From Gammaproteobacteria bacterium (lineage in GTDB: Bacteria; Pseudomonadota; Gammaproteobacteria; Steroidobacterales; Woeseiaceae), in NCBI GenBank assembly GCA_003331585.1, contig QOPG01000002.1, forward strand, positions 50,156 through 114,155: a stretch of 64,000 nucleotides of DNA. Reading direction: 5' to 3'. The notes below the pieces were generated by a model that worked only from the letters and a program-made list of their open reading frames with translations, did no database searches and was not told the DNA's origin. Below, one piece after another: positions 9,171 through 19,093 of this stretch (its first letter is position 1; each line of letters starts with the position of its first letter). The translations under genes were made by a program, and so were the position numbers.

Positions 9171-11903
9171 ATGTTTAGAACATTAAAAATATTTTTATTC
9201 CCTTTTTTCATATTACAAACAGCAATCGGTGCAAATATGGTCGACATTAATTACGAAGAATTCAAACTGGATAATGGCCTAAGATTAATTGTACATGAAG
9301 ATCATAAAGCACCAATCGTAGCTATAAATTTGTGGTATCACGTCGGCTCAAAAAATGAGGTGAAAGGCAAAACTGGTTTTGCCCATTTATTTGAACATTT
9401 AATGTTCAATGGAAGCGAAAACTATAATGATGAGTTCTTCAAACCATTTGAGCGTGTAGGTGCAACTAATATGAATGGAACAACCTACTTTGACCGCACA
9501 AATTACTTTGAAAATGTACCGAATACAGCCCTTGATATGGCTCTTTGGATGGAATCAGATCGAATGGGTCATATGCTTGGAGCTATTACGCAAGAAAGAT
9601 TGGATGAACAAAGAGGTGTAGTTCAAAACGAAAAAAGACAAGGGGATAACCAGCCATATGGAATGGTGGAATATCATCTATTAGAGGGTATTTTTCCTAA
9701 GGATCATCCGTATTCTTGGAGCACTATTGGATCAATGGAAGATTTAGATTCTGCAAGTTTAGATGATGTTCATAGTTGGTTTAAAAAATATTACGGTCCG
9801 AATAATGCTGTGATTGTAATTGCTGGTGATGTTAATCCAGAAGAAGTTTTCCAAAAAGTCAAAAAATACTTTGGTGACATAGAGCCATCACCACCGGTAA
9901 ATAAATTACTTGATTGGACAGTCAGATTGGATACTAATAAACGAGAAATTATTAAAGATGATGTCCCACAAATACGAATTCACAAAGCATGGGGCGGTCC
10001 CGCATTTCGCGATCTTGATTCGGATGTACTGCAACTCATCGATATTATTCTTACTTCAGGAAAAACATCACGCTTATACAATCGATTAGTATATAAAGAT
10101 CAGATTGCAACCGACGTTGACTCTTATCAATTTGCAGGTGATATAGGAGGGTTTTATTATATTCAATCTTCAGTTCAACCAAATGGAAATCACGAAGCTG
10201 TTAAATTAGCCATGAATGAAGAGATTGAGAGATTCTTGGAAGACGGACCAACAAAAGCGGAGTTGAGAAGAGCTAAAATGAAATTGACTTCAAGTTTTAT
10301 CAGAGGTCTTGAAAAAGTTGGAGGATTTGGAGGTAAATCAGACATACTTGCACAGAACGCAGTATACACCGGTGACCCTGGGTACTATAAAAAATCATTT
10401 AGTGCCATTGAAAATGCTACTCAAAAAAGCATTCTTTCTGTAGCAAAAAAATGGCTGGGTAAAGGTTCTTATAACCTTGAAGTTCATCCATCACAAAAGC
10501 TTAGCTCTATTGGAAGCGGGGCTGATCGATCTTCAGTTCCGGAAACAAAAACATTCCCTGAGAGCGAATTCATTGAGTTTGAGAGAGATAGGTTATCAAA
10601 TGGATTGGAATTAATTGTGGCAGAACAAAAAAATGCTCCAATTGTAAGTTTTAATCTTCTTTTGGACGCAGGATACGCTTCAGATCAATTTTCTGAACCT
10701 GGCACATCCAGCCTCACTATGTCGATGTTAGATGAGGGAACAAAAAAAATGGATGCTCTTAAAATCAGTGATAAAGCTGCTGAAATAGGCGCAATCATAG
10801 GTTCTGGATCCGGTATTGATAACTCCTCAGTAACATTGAATGCACTTAAGGAAAATCTTGATGAATCATTGGAATTATATACAGATATCATTTTAAATCC
10901 GAGTTTTCCTGAAGCAGAATTAGAAAGATTAAGAAACCAAAAATTAGCGCAAATACAGCAAGAAAAAAATCAACCATTTGGTATTGCTCTTCGAGTTCTT
11001 CCTGAACTTTTATATGGGAAAAATCATGCATATTCACTCCCTTTAACAGGATCTGGAACTGAGGAATCAATTAAAAAAATAACAAGAGAATCATTGGTCG
11101 ATTATCACAATAAATGGTTTAAACCTAATAATGCTTCCTTGATTATAGTTGGTGATATTTCAATGGGTGAAATAAAGCCAAGACTGGAGAAATATTTCAA
11201 AAACTGGTCTTCGGCCGAAATACCACAAAAAAATATAAATCCTGTTGAGGTCGCTGAAAATGAAGTCATCTATTTGATAGATCGACCTGGAGCTCAGCAA
11301 TCGATCGTACTAGCTGCAAATATAGCACCAAGTCCGAGTGACTCAGATGAATTAGCTATAGAGTCAATGAATGACATCATTGGTGGTTCATTTACATCTA
11401 GGATAAATATGAACCTCCGAGAAGATAAAGGCTGGGCATATGGTGCTCGCTCTCTTCTACTTAAAACTAAAGGCCAGCGTCCGTTTATTGCTTATGCACC
11501 GGTTCAAACTGATAAGACTTCTGAATCAATTACAGAAATTAAGAATGAGCTATCAAGTTACCTTAATGCTAAACCTGCGACAGAGGAAGAAATTCAAAAA
11601 GTAAAAGACAACAATACCCTTAGTCTTCCCGGAAGATGGGAGACAATCAGAGCGATCTCATCTGATTTATCACAAATAGTCACGTATGGACTGCCTGATA
11701 ATTATTGGGGTACCTATACAGAAAATGTTCGAGGCCTGACCAAAGAGAGACTTACTAAAGCTGCTAAGGAAGCAATTAAACCAGAAAACTTAATATGGGT
11801 TATTGTTGGAGACCTGAGTGAGATAGAAGATAAAGTTAGGCAACTAGATATAAAAAATATCATAAATTTAGACGCAGATGGAAAAGAGCAAAATACCAAG
11901 TGA
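9171..11903 (+). CDS. M16-family (insulinase/pitrilysin) metallopeptidase, exported
   Basis: N-terminal signal; HLFEHLMFNGSENY zinc motif (HxxEH); duplicated M16 domains. Confidence 0.9.
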   Translation: MFRTLKIFLFPFFILQTAIGANMVDINYEEFKLDNGLRLIVHEDHKAPIVAINLWYHVGSKNEVKGKTGFAHLFEHLMFNGSENYNDEFFKPFERVGATNMNGTTYFDRTNYFENVPNTALDMALWMESDRMGHMLGAITQERLDEQRGVVQNEKRQGDNQPYGMVEYHLLEGIFPKDHPYSWSTIGSMEDLDSASLDDVHSWFKKYYGPNNAVIVIAGDVNPEEVFQKVKKYFGDIEPSPPVNKLLDWTVRLDTNKREIIKDDVPQIRIHKAWGGPAFRDLDSDVLQLIDIILTSGKTSRLYNRLVYKDQIATDVDSYQFAGDIGGFYYIQSSVQPNGNHEAVKLAMNEEIERFLEDGPTKAELRRAKMKLTSSFIRGLEKVGGFGGKSDILAQNAVYTGDPGYYKKSFSAIENATQKSILSVAKKWLGKGSYNLEVHPSQKLSSIGSGADRSSVPETKTFPESEFIEFERDRLSNGLELIVAEQKNAPIVSFNLLLDAGYASDQFSEPGTSSLTMSMLDEGTKKMDALKISDKAAEIGAIIGSGSGIDNSSVTLNALKENLDESLELYTDIILNPSFPEAELERLRNQKLAQIQQEKNQPFGIALRVLPELLYGKNHAYSLPLTGSGTEESIKKITRESLVDYHNKWFKPNNASLIIVGDISMGEIKPRLEKYFKNWSSAEIPQKNINPVEVAENEVIYLIDRPGAQQSIVLAANIAPSPSDSDELAIESMNDIIGGSFTSRINMNLREDKGWAYGARSLLLKTKGQRPFIAYAPVQTDKTSESITEIKNELSSYLNAKPATEEEIQKVKDNNTLSLPGRWETIRAISSDLSQIVTYGLPDNYWGTYTENVRGLTKERLTKAAKEAIKPENLIWVIVGDLSEIEDKVRQLDIKNIINLDADGKEQNTK

Positions 11904-11927
11904 ATTTTCATGAACCGATAAAATACT

Positions 11928-13442
11928 GTGAATAAAATTAATTACACTCATTTGATAGATGAAGCTGATGTATACAGCGTAGCAAAAAAATCGCCACTGA
12001 ATCATGCATTAATCATCTCTTCTAAGCTAAATAATAAAATTTTATTAAAAAGAGAAGATATGCAAAGGACTTTTTCTTTTAAAGTTCGAGGTGCAATTAA
12101 TAAAATCAATCAATTAAATAAAGAGGACCTTAAAAATGGTGTAGTTTGCAGCTCTGCTGGAAATCATGCCCAAGGCGTTGCTTTAGCATCTCAAATACAT
12201 AAAACTCAAGCTTTTATAGTCATGCCTCAAACAACTCCAAGTATAAAAATTGATGCAGTTAAGTCGCTTGGAGCCAATGTGATCCTTTATGGGGATAATT
12301 ATGATGAGGCTTTCAAAAAAGCCAAAGAACTAGAAAAAGAGAAATCACTGATATTTATTCATCCTTTTGATGATCCTCATGTAATTGCAGGACAGGGAAC
12401 AATAGCAAAAGAAATTCTTGAGGAAGTTGATGAAAATATAGATGCAATTTTTGTGCCCATTGGAGGCGGTGGTTTGATATCCGGTATAGCAGCGTATATT
12501 AAGGAAAAAAGAAGTGAAATAAATATTATTGGAGTTGAACCAGAAGATTCTGCCAGTATGAAAATCGCATTAGAAAAGGGAAAGCCAATAAAATTGGATC
12601 ATGTTGGTATATTCGCTGATGGTGTTGCAGTAAAAAAAGTTGGTGATGAAACTTTTAAAATATGCAAAAAACATCTAGATGAAATAATCACCGTTAACAC
12701 AGATCAAATTTGTGCAGCAATCCAATCTATTTATGAAGATACTCGCACAATTGTTGAGCCTGCTGGAGCACTATCAATCGCAGGCATAACCAAATATGTA
12801 GCTAGAAATCAATGTTCAAAAAAAACATTTGTCGGGATAAATTGCGGTGCTAATGTCAATTTTGACCGACTCAGGCATATTGCTGAAAGATCAGCTATAG
12901 GAAAACAAAGTGAAATCATATTAGCAGTTGAAATTGATGAGAAACCAGGAAGTTTCAAAAAGTTCTGCAAATCAATTGGTAAAAGAAATATCACAGAATT
13001 CAATTATCGATACAATAATGATAGATTTGCTAGAGTATTTGTGGGTGTCAGTTTGGGTGGTAATCCAAATGAGCGAAGTGAGATTATTAATCAAATTAAT
13101 AATTCGGGATATAAAGTTTTTGATCTCAGTGAAAATGAGATGGCTAAACTTCACATTCGTCATATGGTCGGTGGAAGAGCATCAATTAATAATGAACACT
13201 TATTCAGATTTGAATTTCCAGAAAGGCCAGGCGCCCTCCTAGAATTCTTGGATTCCATTGGAAATGATTGGAATATCAGCCTGTTTCACTACCGAAACCA
13301 TGGCTCAGACTTTGGAAGAATTCTCACAGGAATTCAAGCTAGCTCTGAGCAAATGAACCAACTAAATGAATATCTTTCAAAATTAGGTTATAGATATTGG
13401 GAAGAAACTTCCAATCCAGCATATACAATGTTTTTAGCTTAA
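11928..13442 (+). CDS. ilvA: Threonine dehydratase (biosynthetic), GTG start
   Basis: KREDMQRTFSFKVRGA PLP motif, SAGNHAQGVALA, GGGGLISGIA; C-terminal ACT-like regulatory region. Confidence 0.92.
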   Translation: MNKINYTHLIDEADVYSVAKKSPLNHALIISSKLNNKILLKREDMQRTFSFKVRGAINKINQLNKEDLKNGVVCSSAGNHAQGVALASQIHKTQAFIVMPQTTPSIKIDAVKSLGANVILYGDNYDEAFKKAKELEKEKSLIFIHPFDDPHVIAGQGTIAKEILEEVDENIDAIFVPIGGGGLISGIAAYIKEKRSEINIIGVEPEDSASMKIALEKGKPIKLDHVGIFADGVAVKKVGDETFKICKKHLDEIITVNTDQICAAIQSIYEDTRTIVEPAGALSIAGITKYVARNQCSKKTFVGINCGANVNFDRLRHIAERSAIGKQSEIILAVEIDEKPGSFKKFCKSIGKRNITEFNYRYNNDRFARVFVGVSLGGNPNERSEIINQINNSGYKVFDLSENEMAKLHIRHMVGGRASINNEHLFRFEFPERPGALLEFLDSIGNDWNISLFHYRNHGSDFGRILTGIQASSEQMNQLNEYLSKLGYRYWEETSNPAYTMFLA

Positions 13443-14309
13443 AAAATCCTCAATTGTACTGGCAAGTGTTTCTGGATTTTCCAGATGTATCATATGGCCT
13501 GCGTCGGGTATTTCGACTATCTGTGAATTAGAAAAGATCGAACTCCTTTCTTTATTCTTCATTGTATCTAGTTGTTCTTTAAAATTAGTATTCTTACCAA
13601 AAATAAATATTATATTTGCTTGAATTAGACTCCAGCATGCTTCAGCTTCATTTCTTCGATATTGAACAGCATTAGGTAGCTTGTGAAAGGGATCTGCCCT
13701 AAGTTTTATTTTGCCTGATTCGTGCTTCATTGCCCACTCATTCGCTACAAACATAGCTACATCTTTACTCATTTTTGGGTTTCTTTTTAGTAGCTTTTCA
13801 GCGAGCTCATCGAATGTTTTATATTCGCTAAATTTTTGATCACAATTTTGTTTTTCGATCCAATGATGATAATTGTCAGGAGCATTATCAGGATTGGATT
13901 CCTTTAAACCAAAACCTTCTATATTGACTAGATTTTTAACATCATCAGGAAAGATACCGGCATACATTGATGCAACATTACCTCCCATGCTGTGACCAAT
14001 CAATGTAACTGGATCCTTTTCAGAAAATATATTTATAATTCTATTGAGGTCTGCAAGATAATCAGGAAACCAATAACTAGATTTATTATGTTGAGATCTT
14101 CCAAAACCCCGAAAATCTGGCGCGATAACTCTCCAATTCTTTTTAAAAGAATCTACAACAAACTGAAAAGTAGAGCCGCTATCTGCCCACCCATGCAAAT
14201 AAAAAATTGGAACAGCATCTTTATTTCCCCATAAGTTAAAATGGTAATCTATACCTCTTATGTTATGGAAAATAGATTCTCTATCTTTTATTGGTTTGTA
14301 TTTTTTCAC
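13434..14309 (-). CDS. Alpha/beta-fold hydrolase
   Basis: YLHGWADSGSTF, GHSMGGNVASMYAG nucleophile elbow, C-terminal DAGHMIHLENPE. Confidence 0.88.
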   Translation of the reverse strand: MKKYKPIKDRESIFHNIRGIDYHFNLWGNKDAVPIFYLHGWADSGSTFQFVVDSFKKNWRVIAPDFRGFGRSQHNKSSYWFPDYLADLNRIINIFSEKDPVTLIGHSMGGNVASMYAGIFPDDVKNLVNIEGFGLKESNPDNAPDNYHHWIEKQNCDQKFSEYKTFDELAEKLLKRNPKMSKDVAMFVANEWAMKHESGKIKLRADPFHKLPNAVQYRRNEAEACWSLIQANIIFIFGKNTNFKEQLDTMKNKERSSIFSNSQIVEIPDAGHMIHLENPETLASTIEDFLS

Positions 14310-14319
14310 AATCGAGAGT

Positions 14320-15294
14320 CTATGGGAGAAGAATTGTTGATCCTGTAGTTTTTCTTGACTCCAAGTCTCTATGAGCTTGAGCGGTATCTTTTAATGCGTA
14401 CTTTTGGTTAATATTTATTTTAATAATACCATTTTTAACAAGATCGAATAATTCTCTAGAAGCAAGAAGTAAGTTATCTCTTTGACTAATGAAATCAGCC
14501 AAAATGGGTCTTGTTACATATAATGAATGACGCTTGGCAAGTTCTGCTGGAGCAAATGGATCGACTGGACCAGAAGCATTTCCAAATGTAACCATTACTC
14601 CATGTGGACGAAGAGAATCCAGAGAAGAGAAGAATGTGTCTCTCCCTATGGAATCATATACTGCTGCTACCCCCTCATTATTGGTATAACTCATGACTTT
14701 TTCTGGAATGTTTTCGTTAGCCATTATAATTTGATTACATCCATGCGACTGAGCAAGTTCTGCTTTTTGATCAGTACTGACAACTCCAATAATATTTGCC
14801 CCCAAGTGGCTTGCCCATTGGCAGGCGATCAATCCAACTCCACCTGCAGCGGCATATAAAAGAATATTGTCACCAGACTTTACCTCATAACTTTTTCTTA
14901 ACAAGTACCATGCTGTTAATCCCTTTAATAATATTGCAGCCGCTTGTTCGTCGCTAATTTCATTCGGAATTGGTACTAATTGATTGGCATCAAAATTTCT
15001 GATTTCCGAGTACGAATCTGTTGGTCTACCTGTATAAACAACACGATCTCCAACTTTTACAGAGCTGACATCATTTGCTACTGCTTCAACTATGCCTGCA
15101 GCTTCGCTACCTAGACCAGTTGGAAGTGGCATTGGATATAAACCTGAACGATGATAAGTATCAATAAAGTTCAACCCTATGGCCGTATGTCTGATCCTCG
15201 CCTCTCCTGGCTGCAATTCAGGTAAATCAATTTCTCTAAATTCCAGCACTTCTGGACCACCGTATTCGCTTATCCTGATAGCATTTGTTTTCAT
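14320..15294 (-). CDS. Quinone oxidoreductase (zinc-independent MDR family)
   Basis: AIRISEYGGPEVLEF..., AAAGGVGLIACQWA, LGSEAAGIVEAV. Confidence 0.9.
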   Translation of the reverse strand: MKTNAIRISEYGGPEVLEFREIDLPELQPGEARIRHTAIGLNFIDTYHRSGLYPMPLPTGLGSEAAGIVEAVANDVSSVKVGDRVVYTGRPTDSYSEIRNFDANQLVPIPNEISDEQAAAILLKGLTAWYLLRKSYEVKSGDNILLYAAAGGVGLIACQWASHLGANIIGVVSTDQKAELAQSHGCNQIIMANENIPEKVMSYTNNEGVAAVYDSIGRDTFFSSLDSLRPHGVMVTFGNASGPVDPFAPAELAKRHSLYVTRPILADFISQRDNLLLASRELFDLVKNGIIKININQKYALKDTAQAHRDLESRKTTGSTILLP

Positions 15295-15428
15295 ATACTT
15301 TCTTCCATTAATAAAAATTATTAAGCATAACTAAGCTGCATTAAAAATACTAAAAATTTACGATAAATATTTGCATGACCGTCTTGGTTCTGATGAGATA
15401 ACAATCTGCCAATAATCAGAGAATATAT

Positions 15429-16199
15429 ATGAAACGTCTTCAAAATAAAATTGCATTAATCACAGGAGCGGCTCAAGGTATAGGCCTTGCTACGGCTAAA
15501 TTATTCGCCAAAAATGGAGCGAAAGTATTATTGACAGATATTAATGAGGAAGAAGTACTCACCCAATCAGAAAAAATGAAACTTGATTACCCCGATCAAA
15601 TACTTGCAATAAAGCATGATGTAACCTCTGCTGATGACTGGAAGACAGCAGTCAATTATATCGATTCGGAGTTTGGTGGAATAAATATTCTTGTTAATAA
15701 TGCAGGAATCATGGCAGTTGGAACAATAGAAGATGAAACTTTTGAACAATGGAAGCACGTTCATAATATTGACCTTGATAGTGTTTTTCTTGGTTGCAAA
15801 TACACTATACCGATCATGAAAAAGGAGAAAAAAGGATCAATTATAAACGTCTCTTCAATATCTGGAATCATAGCTGGTCATAATCTTGCTGCTTATAACT
15901 CTGCTAAAGCTGGGGTAAGACATTTGAGTAAGTCTGTTGCCGTACATTGCGCTCGAGAAAAAAATGATATCCGGTGCAACTCAATTCACCCTGTATTTAT
16001 TGATACAAACTTATTAGAAGGTTTGTACAAAAAATTAGGAAAAGAAAAAGCTATAGAAAAATTATCCAGACAAATTCCAATGGGAAAAATTGGCGAACCG
16101 AATGATGTTGCTTTTGCTATTTTGTATTTAGCCTCAGATGAATCAAAATTTGTAACTGGTACAGAAATTCGTATAGATGGAGGTATAAGCGCTTTATAG
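15429..16199 (+). CDS. SDR-family oxidoreductase
   Basis: TGAAQGIGLATAKLF, NNAGIMA, YNSAKAGVRHLSKS, DGGISAL C-terminus. Confidence 0.92.
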   Translation: MKRLQNKIALITGAAQGIGLATAKLFAKNGAKVLLTDINEEEVLTQSEKMKLDYPDQILAIKHDVTSADDWKTAVNYIDSEFGGINILVNNAGIMAVGTIEDETFEQWKHVHNIDLDSVFLGCKYTIPIMKKEKKGSIINVSSISGIIAGHNLAAYNSAKAGVRHLSKSVAVHCAREKNDIRCNSIHPVFIDTNLLEGLYKKLGKEKAIEKLSRQIPMGKIGEPNDVAFAILYLASDESKFVTGTEIRIDGGISAL

Positions 16200-16211
16200 T
16201 GCTGATCATTT

Positions 16212-17429
16212 ATGATGAACCATACTAATATATTGATTGTTGGAGCAGGTCAGGCTGCAGGTCAATTATTAATCACCCTTAAGCAGAATAAGTTCTCAGG
16301 GAAAATTACTCTTGTTGGTGATGAGGAATGGTATCCATATCAGAGGCCTCCCTTATCAAAATTATTTTTAAGTGGCGAACTTGAGCATTCTAGATTATTT
16401 ATAAAACAGGCAAATTTTTATAATGATCTTGATATCACTTTCAGATTTAATACAAGAATAAAGAAAATTGATACCCATAACAAAATTATTGATTTAAATG
16501 ATATAGAACTTAATTATGAGCAATTGATTCTGGCAACCGGAACGAGGCCAAGAAAATTAAGTATTGATGGATCAAATCTCAAGAATATATTCTACCTAAG
16601 AGATATATCAGATGCTGAAAATATCAAATCTGTCATAAAAAACAAAAAATCAATTGTAATAATAGGGGCAGGCTATATTGGGCTTGAAGTAGCCGCAACT
16701 GCGGTCAAATCTGGACTGAGTGTAACTGTTATCGAAAAACAAGATCGTGTAATGAATCGAGTAGTCTCAAAACAAGTATCTGGTTTTTTTGAGAGCGAAC
16801 ACAAAAGCCATGGGGTAAATTTTATCTTTAATGATGATATTGTTTCATTCTCTGGTGGCAAGAAAATTAATGAGGTTAATCTATTATCAGGAAAGACAAT
16901 CAAAACAGATGCCGTGTTAGTTGGTATTGGTGGCATACCAAATACTGAGATTACTGATAAAACTAAAATTGTTTCAGATAATGGAATCAAAGTTGATAAT
17001 CAATGCAGAACAAATGTCAAAGACGTCTATGCAATAGGAGATTGCACCAACCACTGGAATACTTTGTATAATAGATACATACGTCTAGAATCAGTTCAAA
17101 ATGCAATCGATCAAGCTAAAGTTGTTGCTAGCAATCTTACAAATATAAAAACATCATATAATGAAGTTCCATGGTTCTGGTCTGATCAATTCGATCTGAA
17201 ACTTCAAATAGCAGGAATCTCTGAGGGTTATGACAAAACAATAATTAGAACCAAAGAAAAACAAAAATCATTTTCATGTCTTTATTTAAAAGATGATGTA
17301 TTGATTGCAGTTGACTCGATTAACGATCCGAAAGATTTTATTCAATCAAAAAAACTTATTATGAATAAAGTTAAATTAGACTTAGAAAAATCTAAAGATG
17401 TAAATGCAGAACTAAAAGATATGTCATGA
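16212..17429 (+). CDS. FAD-dependent NAD(P)/ferredoxin reductase (rhodocoxin reductase type)
   Basis: ILIVGAGQAAGQLLITLKQ, YQRPPLSKLFLSGE, IIGAGYIGLEVAATA, DVYAIGDCTNH. Confidence 0.9.
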   Translation: MMNHTNILIVGAGQAAGQLLITLKQNKFSGKITLVGDEEWYPYQRPPLSKLFLSGELEHSRLFIKQANFYNDLDITFRFNTRIKKIDTHNKIIDLNDIELNYEQLILATGTRPRKLSIDGSNLKNIFYLRDISDAENIKSVIKNKKSIVIIGAGYIGLEVAATAVKSGLSVTVIEKQDRVMNRVVSKQVSGFFESEHKSHGVNFIFNDDIVSFSGGKKINEVNLLSGKTIKTDAVLVGIGGIPNTEITDKTKIVSDNGIKVDNQCRTNVKDVYAIGDCTNHWNTLYNRYIRLESVQNAIDQAKVVASNLTNIKTSYNEVPWFWSDQFDLKLQIAGISEGYDKTIIRTKEKQKSFSCLYLKDDVLIAVDSINDPKDFIQSKKLIMNKVKLDLEKSKDVNAELKDMS

Positions 17430-17450
17430 ACTTATTATGATAAATCAGCA

Positions 17451-18170
17451 ATGAAAAAGATATGCATGTGGTCTGGACCAAGAAATGTTTCCACAGCAAT
17501 GATGTATAGTTTTGCTCAAAGAAAAGATACGGTAGTTATTGATGAACCGCTCTATGGTCATTACCTAAAAGTAACAGGAGCTCAACATCCTGGAAGAGAA
17601 GAGATACTGAGAGAGATAAGCAGTAATGGAGATGAAATTATGAAATCCATTATGAATAGAGATTACGAGAAATATGAAATTGTTTTCATGAAACAAATGT
17701 CTCATCATTTAATCGAAATAAATAAAGATTTTGTTTTTGAAACAGAGAATATTTTTTTAATTCGTAATCCAAAGGATGTAATTTCTTCTTTAGTGAATCA
17801 AATACCCAATGCCAGACTAAGAGATACGGGGCTTGACTTGCAATGGGATTTATTTGAGGAAATAAGATCAAAAAGCAAAAGGCCTATTGTCATAGATAGC
17901 AAGAGGTTGCTTCTCAACCCAAGAAAGGTTCTTTCTCAATTATGTGAACGACTAGAAATACCATTTTTAAAGAATATGTTAAGTTGGGATAAAGGGCCAA
18001 TTAATGAAGATGGTATCTGGGCAAAATATTGGTATCAACAAGTACATCAATCCAATGGTTTTATTCCTTATAAGAAGAAACCAGATCTATCACATAATTT
18101 ATTAGGCCTTCTTGAGGAATGTCAGCCTTATTATGATAATCTTCTCCGATATGAACTAAACTCAAAATAG
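17451..18170 (+). CDS. Sulfotransferase-like P-loop protein
   Basis: Starts MKKICMWSGPRNVSTAMMYSFAQR...DEPLYGHYL; FLIRNPKDVISSL motif. Confidence 0.75.
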   Translation: MKKICMWSGPRNVSTAMMYSFAQRKDTVVIDEPLYGHYLKVTGAQHPGREEILREISSNGDEIMKSIMNRDYEKYEIVFMKQMSHHLIEINKDFVFETENIFLIRNPKDVISSLVNQIPNARLRDTGLDLQWDLFEEIRSKSKRPIVIDSKRLLLNPRKVLSQLCERLEIPFLKNMLSWDKGPINEDGIWAKYWYQQVHQSNGFIPYKKKPDLSHNLLGLLEECQPYYDNLLRYELNSK

Positions 18171-18182
18171 GACATTCTAAAA

Positions 18183-19091
18183 ATGATAATTGACCCTAGA
18201 AATAAGAACTTAATCGTATACGTCAATGGTGAGTTTTTACCAAGAAAAGAAGCAAAAATTTCAGTTTTTGATAGCTCTGTACAAGGAGGCGATGCAGTTT
18301 GGGAGGGCTTGAGAGTGTATAACGGTAAAATCGCGGCATTAGATGAGCACATGAAAAGACTCCAAAATTCTGCTAAAACACTTGCGTTCCAAGATGTTCC
18401 CACGACTGAATTTATAACGAATGCTATATTTCAAACACTAAAAGCAAATGAGATGTGGGATCAAACACATATTCGTTTGACTTTAACTAGAGGGGAAAAA
18501 ATTACATCAGGTATGAACCCAAAGCTTAATCAATTGGGATGCTCTTTAATTGTTCTCGCTGAATGGAAACCATCGGTCTATGATAATAGCGGTATAAAAG
18601 TGATCACATCATCTGTAAGAAGAAACACAACTGAATGTCTTGATTCAAAAATTCATCACAACAACCTTCTTAATAATATCCTAGCAACAATTGAAGCAAA
18701 TGTAAGTGGTGTCGATAGTGCAATTATGCTTGATGTTAATGGATTTATTTCCGAAACAAATGACACTAATTTATTTTTAGTAAAAGACGGTGAAATTTAT
18801 ACGCCATATGCAAATAGTTGTTTGCCAGGAATAACGAGACAAATGATATTAGATATTGCATCAGAAAAAGATATTAATAATTATGAAAAAGACTTATCCC
18901 TCACTGAGCTTTATACATCGGATGAAGTATTTACCTCCGGTACAATGGGTGAATTAACTCCCATTTTAGAGGCAGATGGCAGAATTATTGGTGAGGGGAA
19001 AGTAGGTGAGATGACCAAAAAAATGCAGAAATATCATTTCGACTATGCATCCAATCATGGAATAGATCTACCATTTAAAAAACCAAACTAA
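18183..19091 (+). CDS. Class IV aminotransferase (branched-chain/D-amino acid aminotransferase family)
   Basis: YVNGEFLPRKEAKISVFDSSVQGGDAVWEGLRVYNGK, KIHHNNLLNNILA (PLP Lys region), GFISETNDTNLFLVKDGEI. Confidence 0.9.
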   Translation: MIIDPRNKNLIVYVNGEFLPRKEAKISVFDSSVQGGDAVWEGLRVYNGKIAALDEHMKRLQNSAKTLAFQDVPTTEFITNAIFQTLKANEMWDQTHIRLTLTRGEKITSGMNPKLNQLGCSLIVLAEWKPSVYDNSGIKVITSSVRRNTTECLDSKIHHNNLLNNILATIEANVSGVDSAIMLDVNGFISETNDTNLFLVKDGEIYTPYANSCLPGITRQMILDIASEKDINNYEKDLSLTELYTSDEVFTSGTMGELTPILEADGRIIGEGKVGEMTKKMQKYHFDYASNHGIDLPFKKPN

Positions 19092-19093
19092 TA

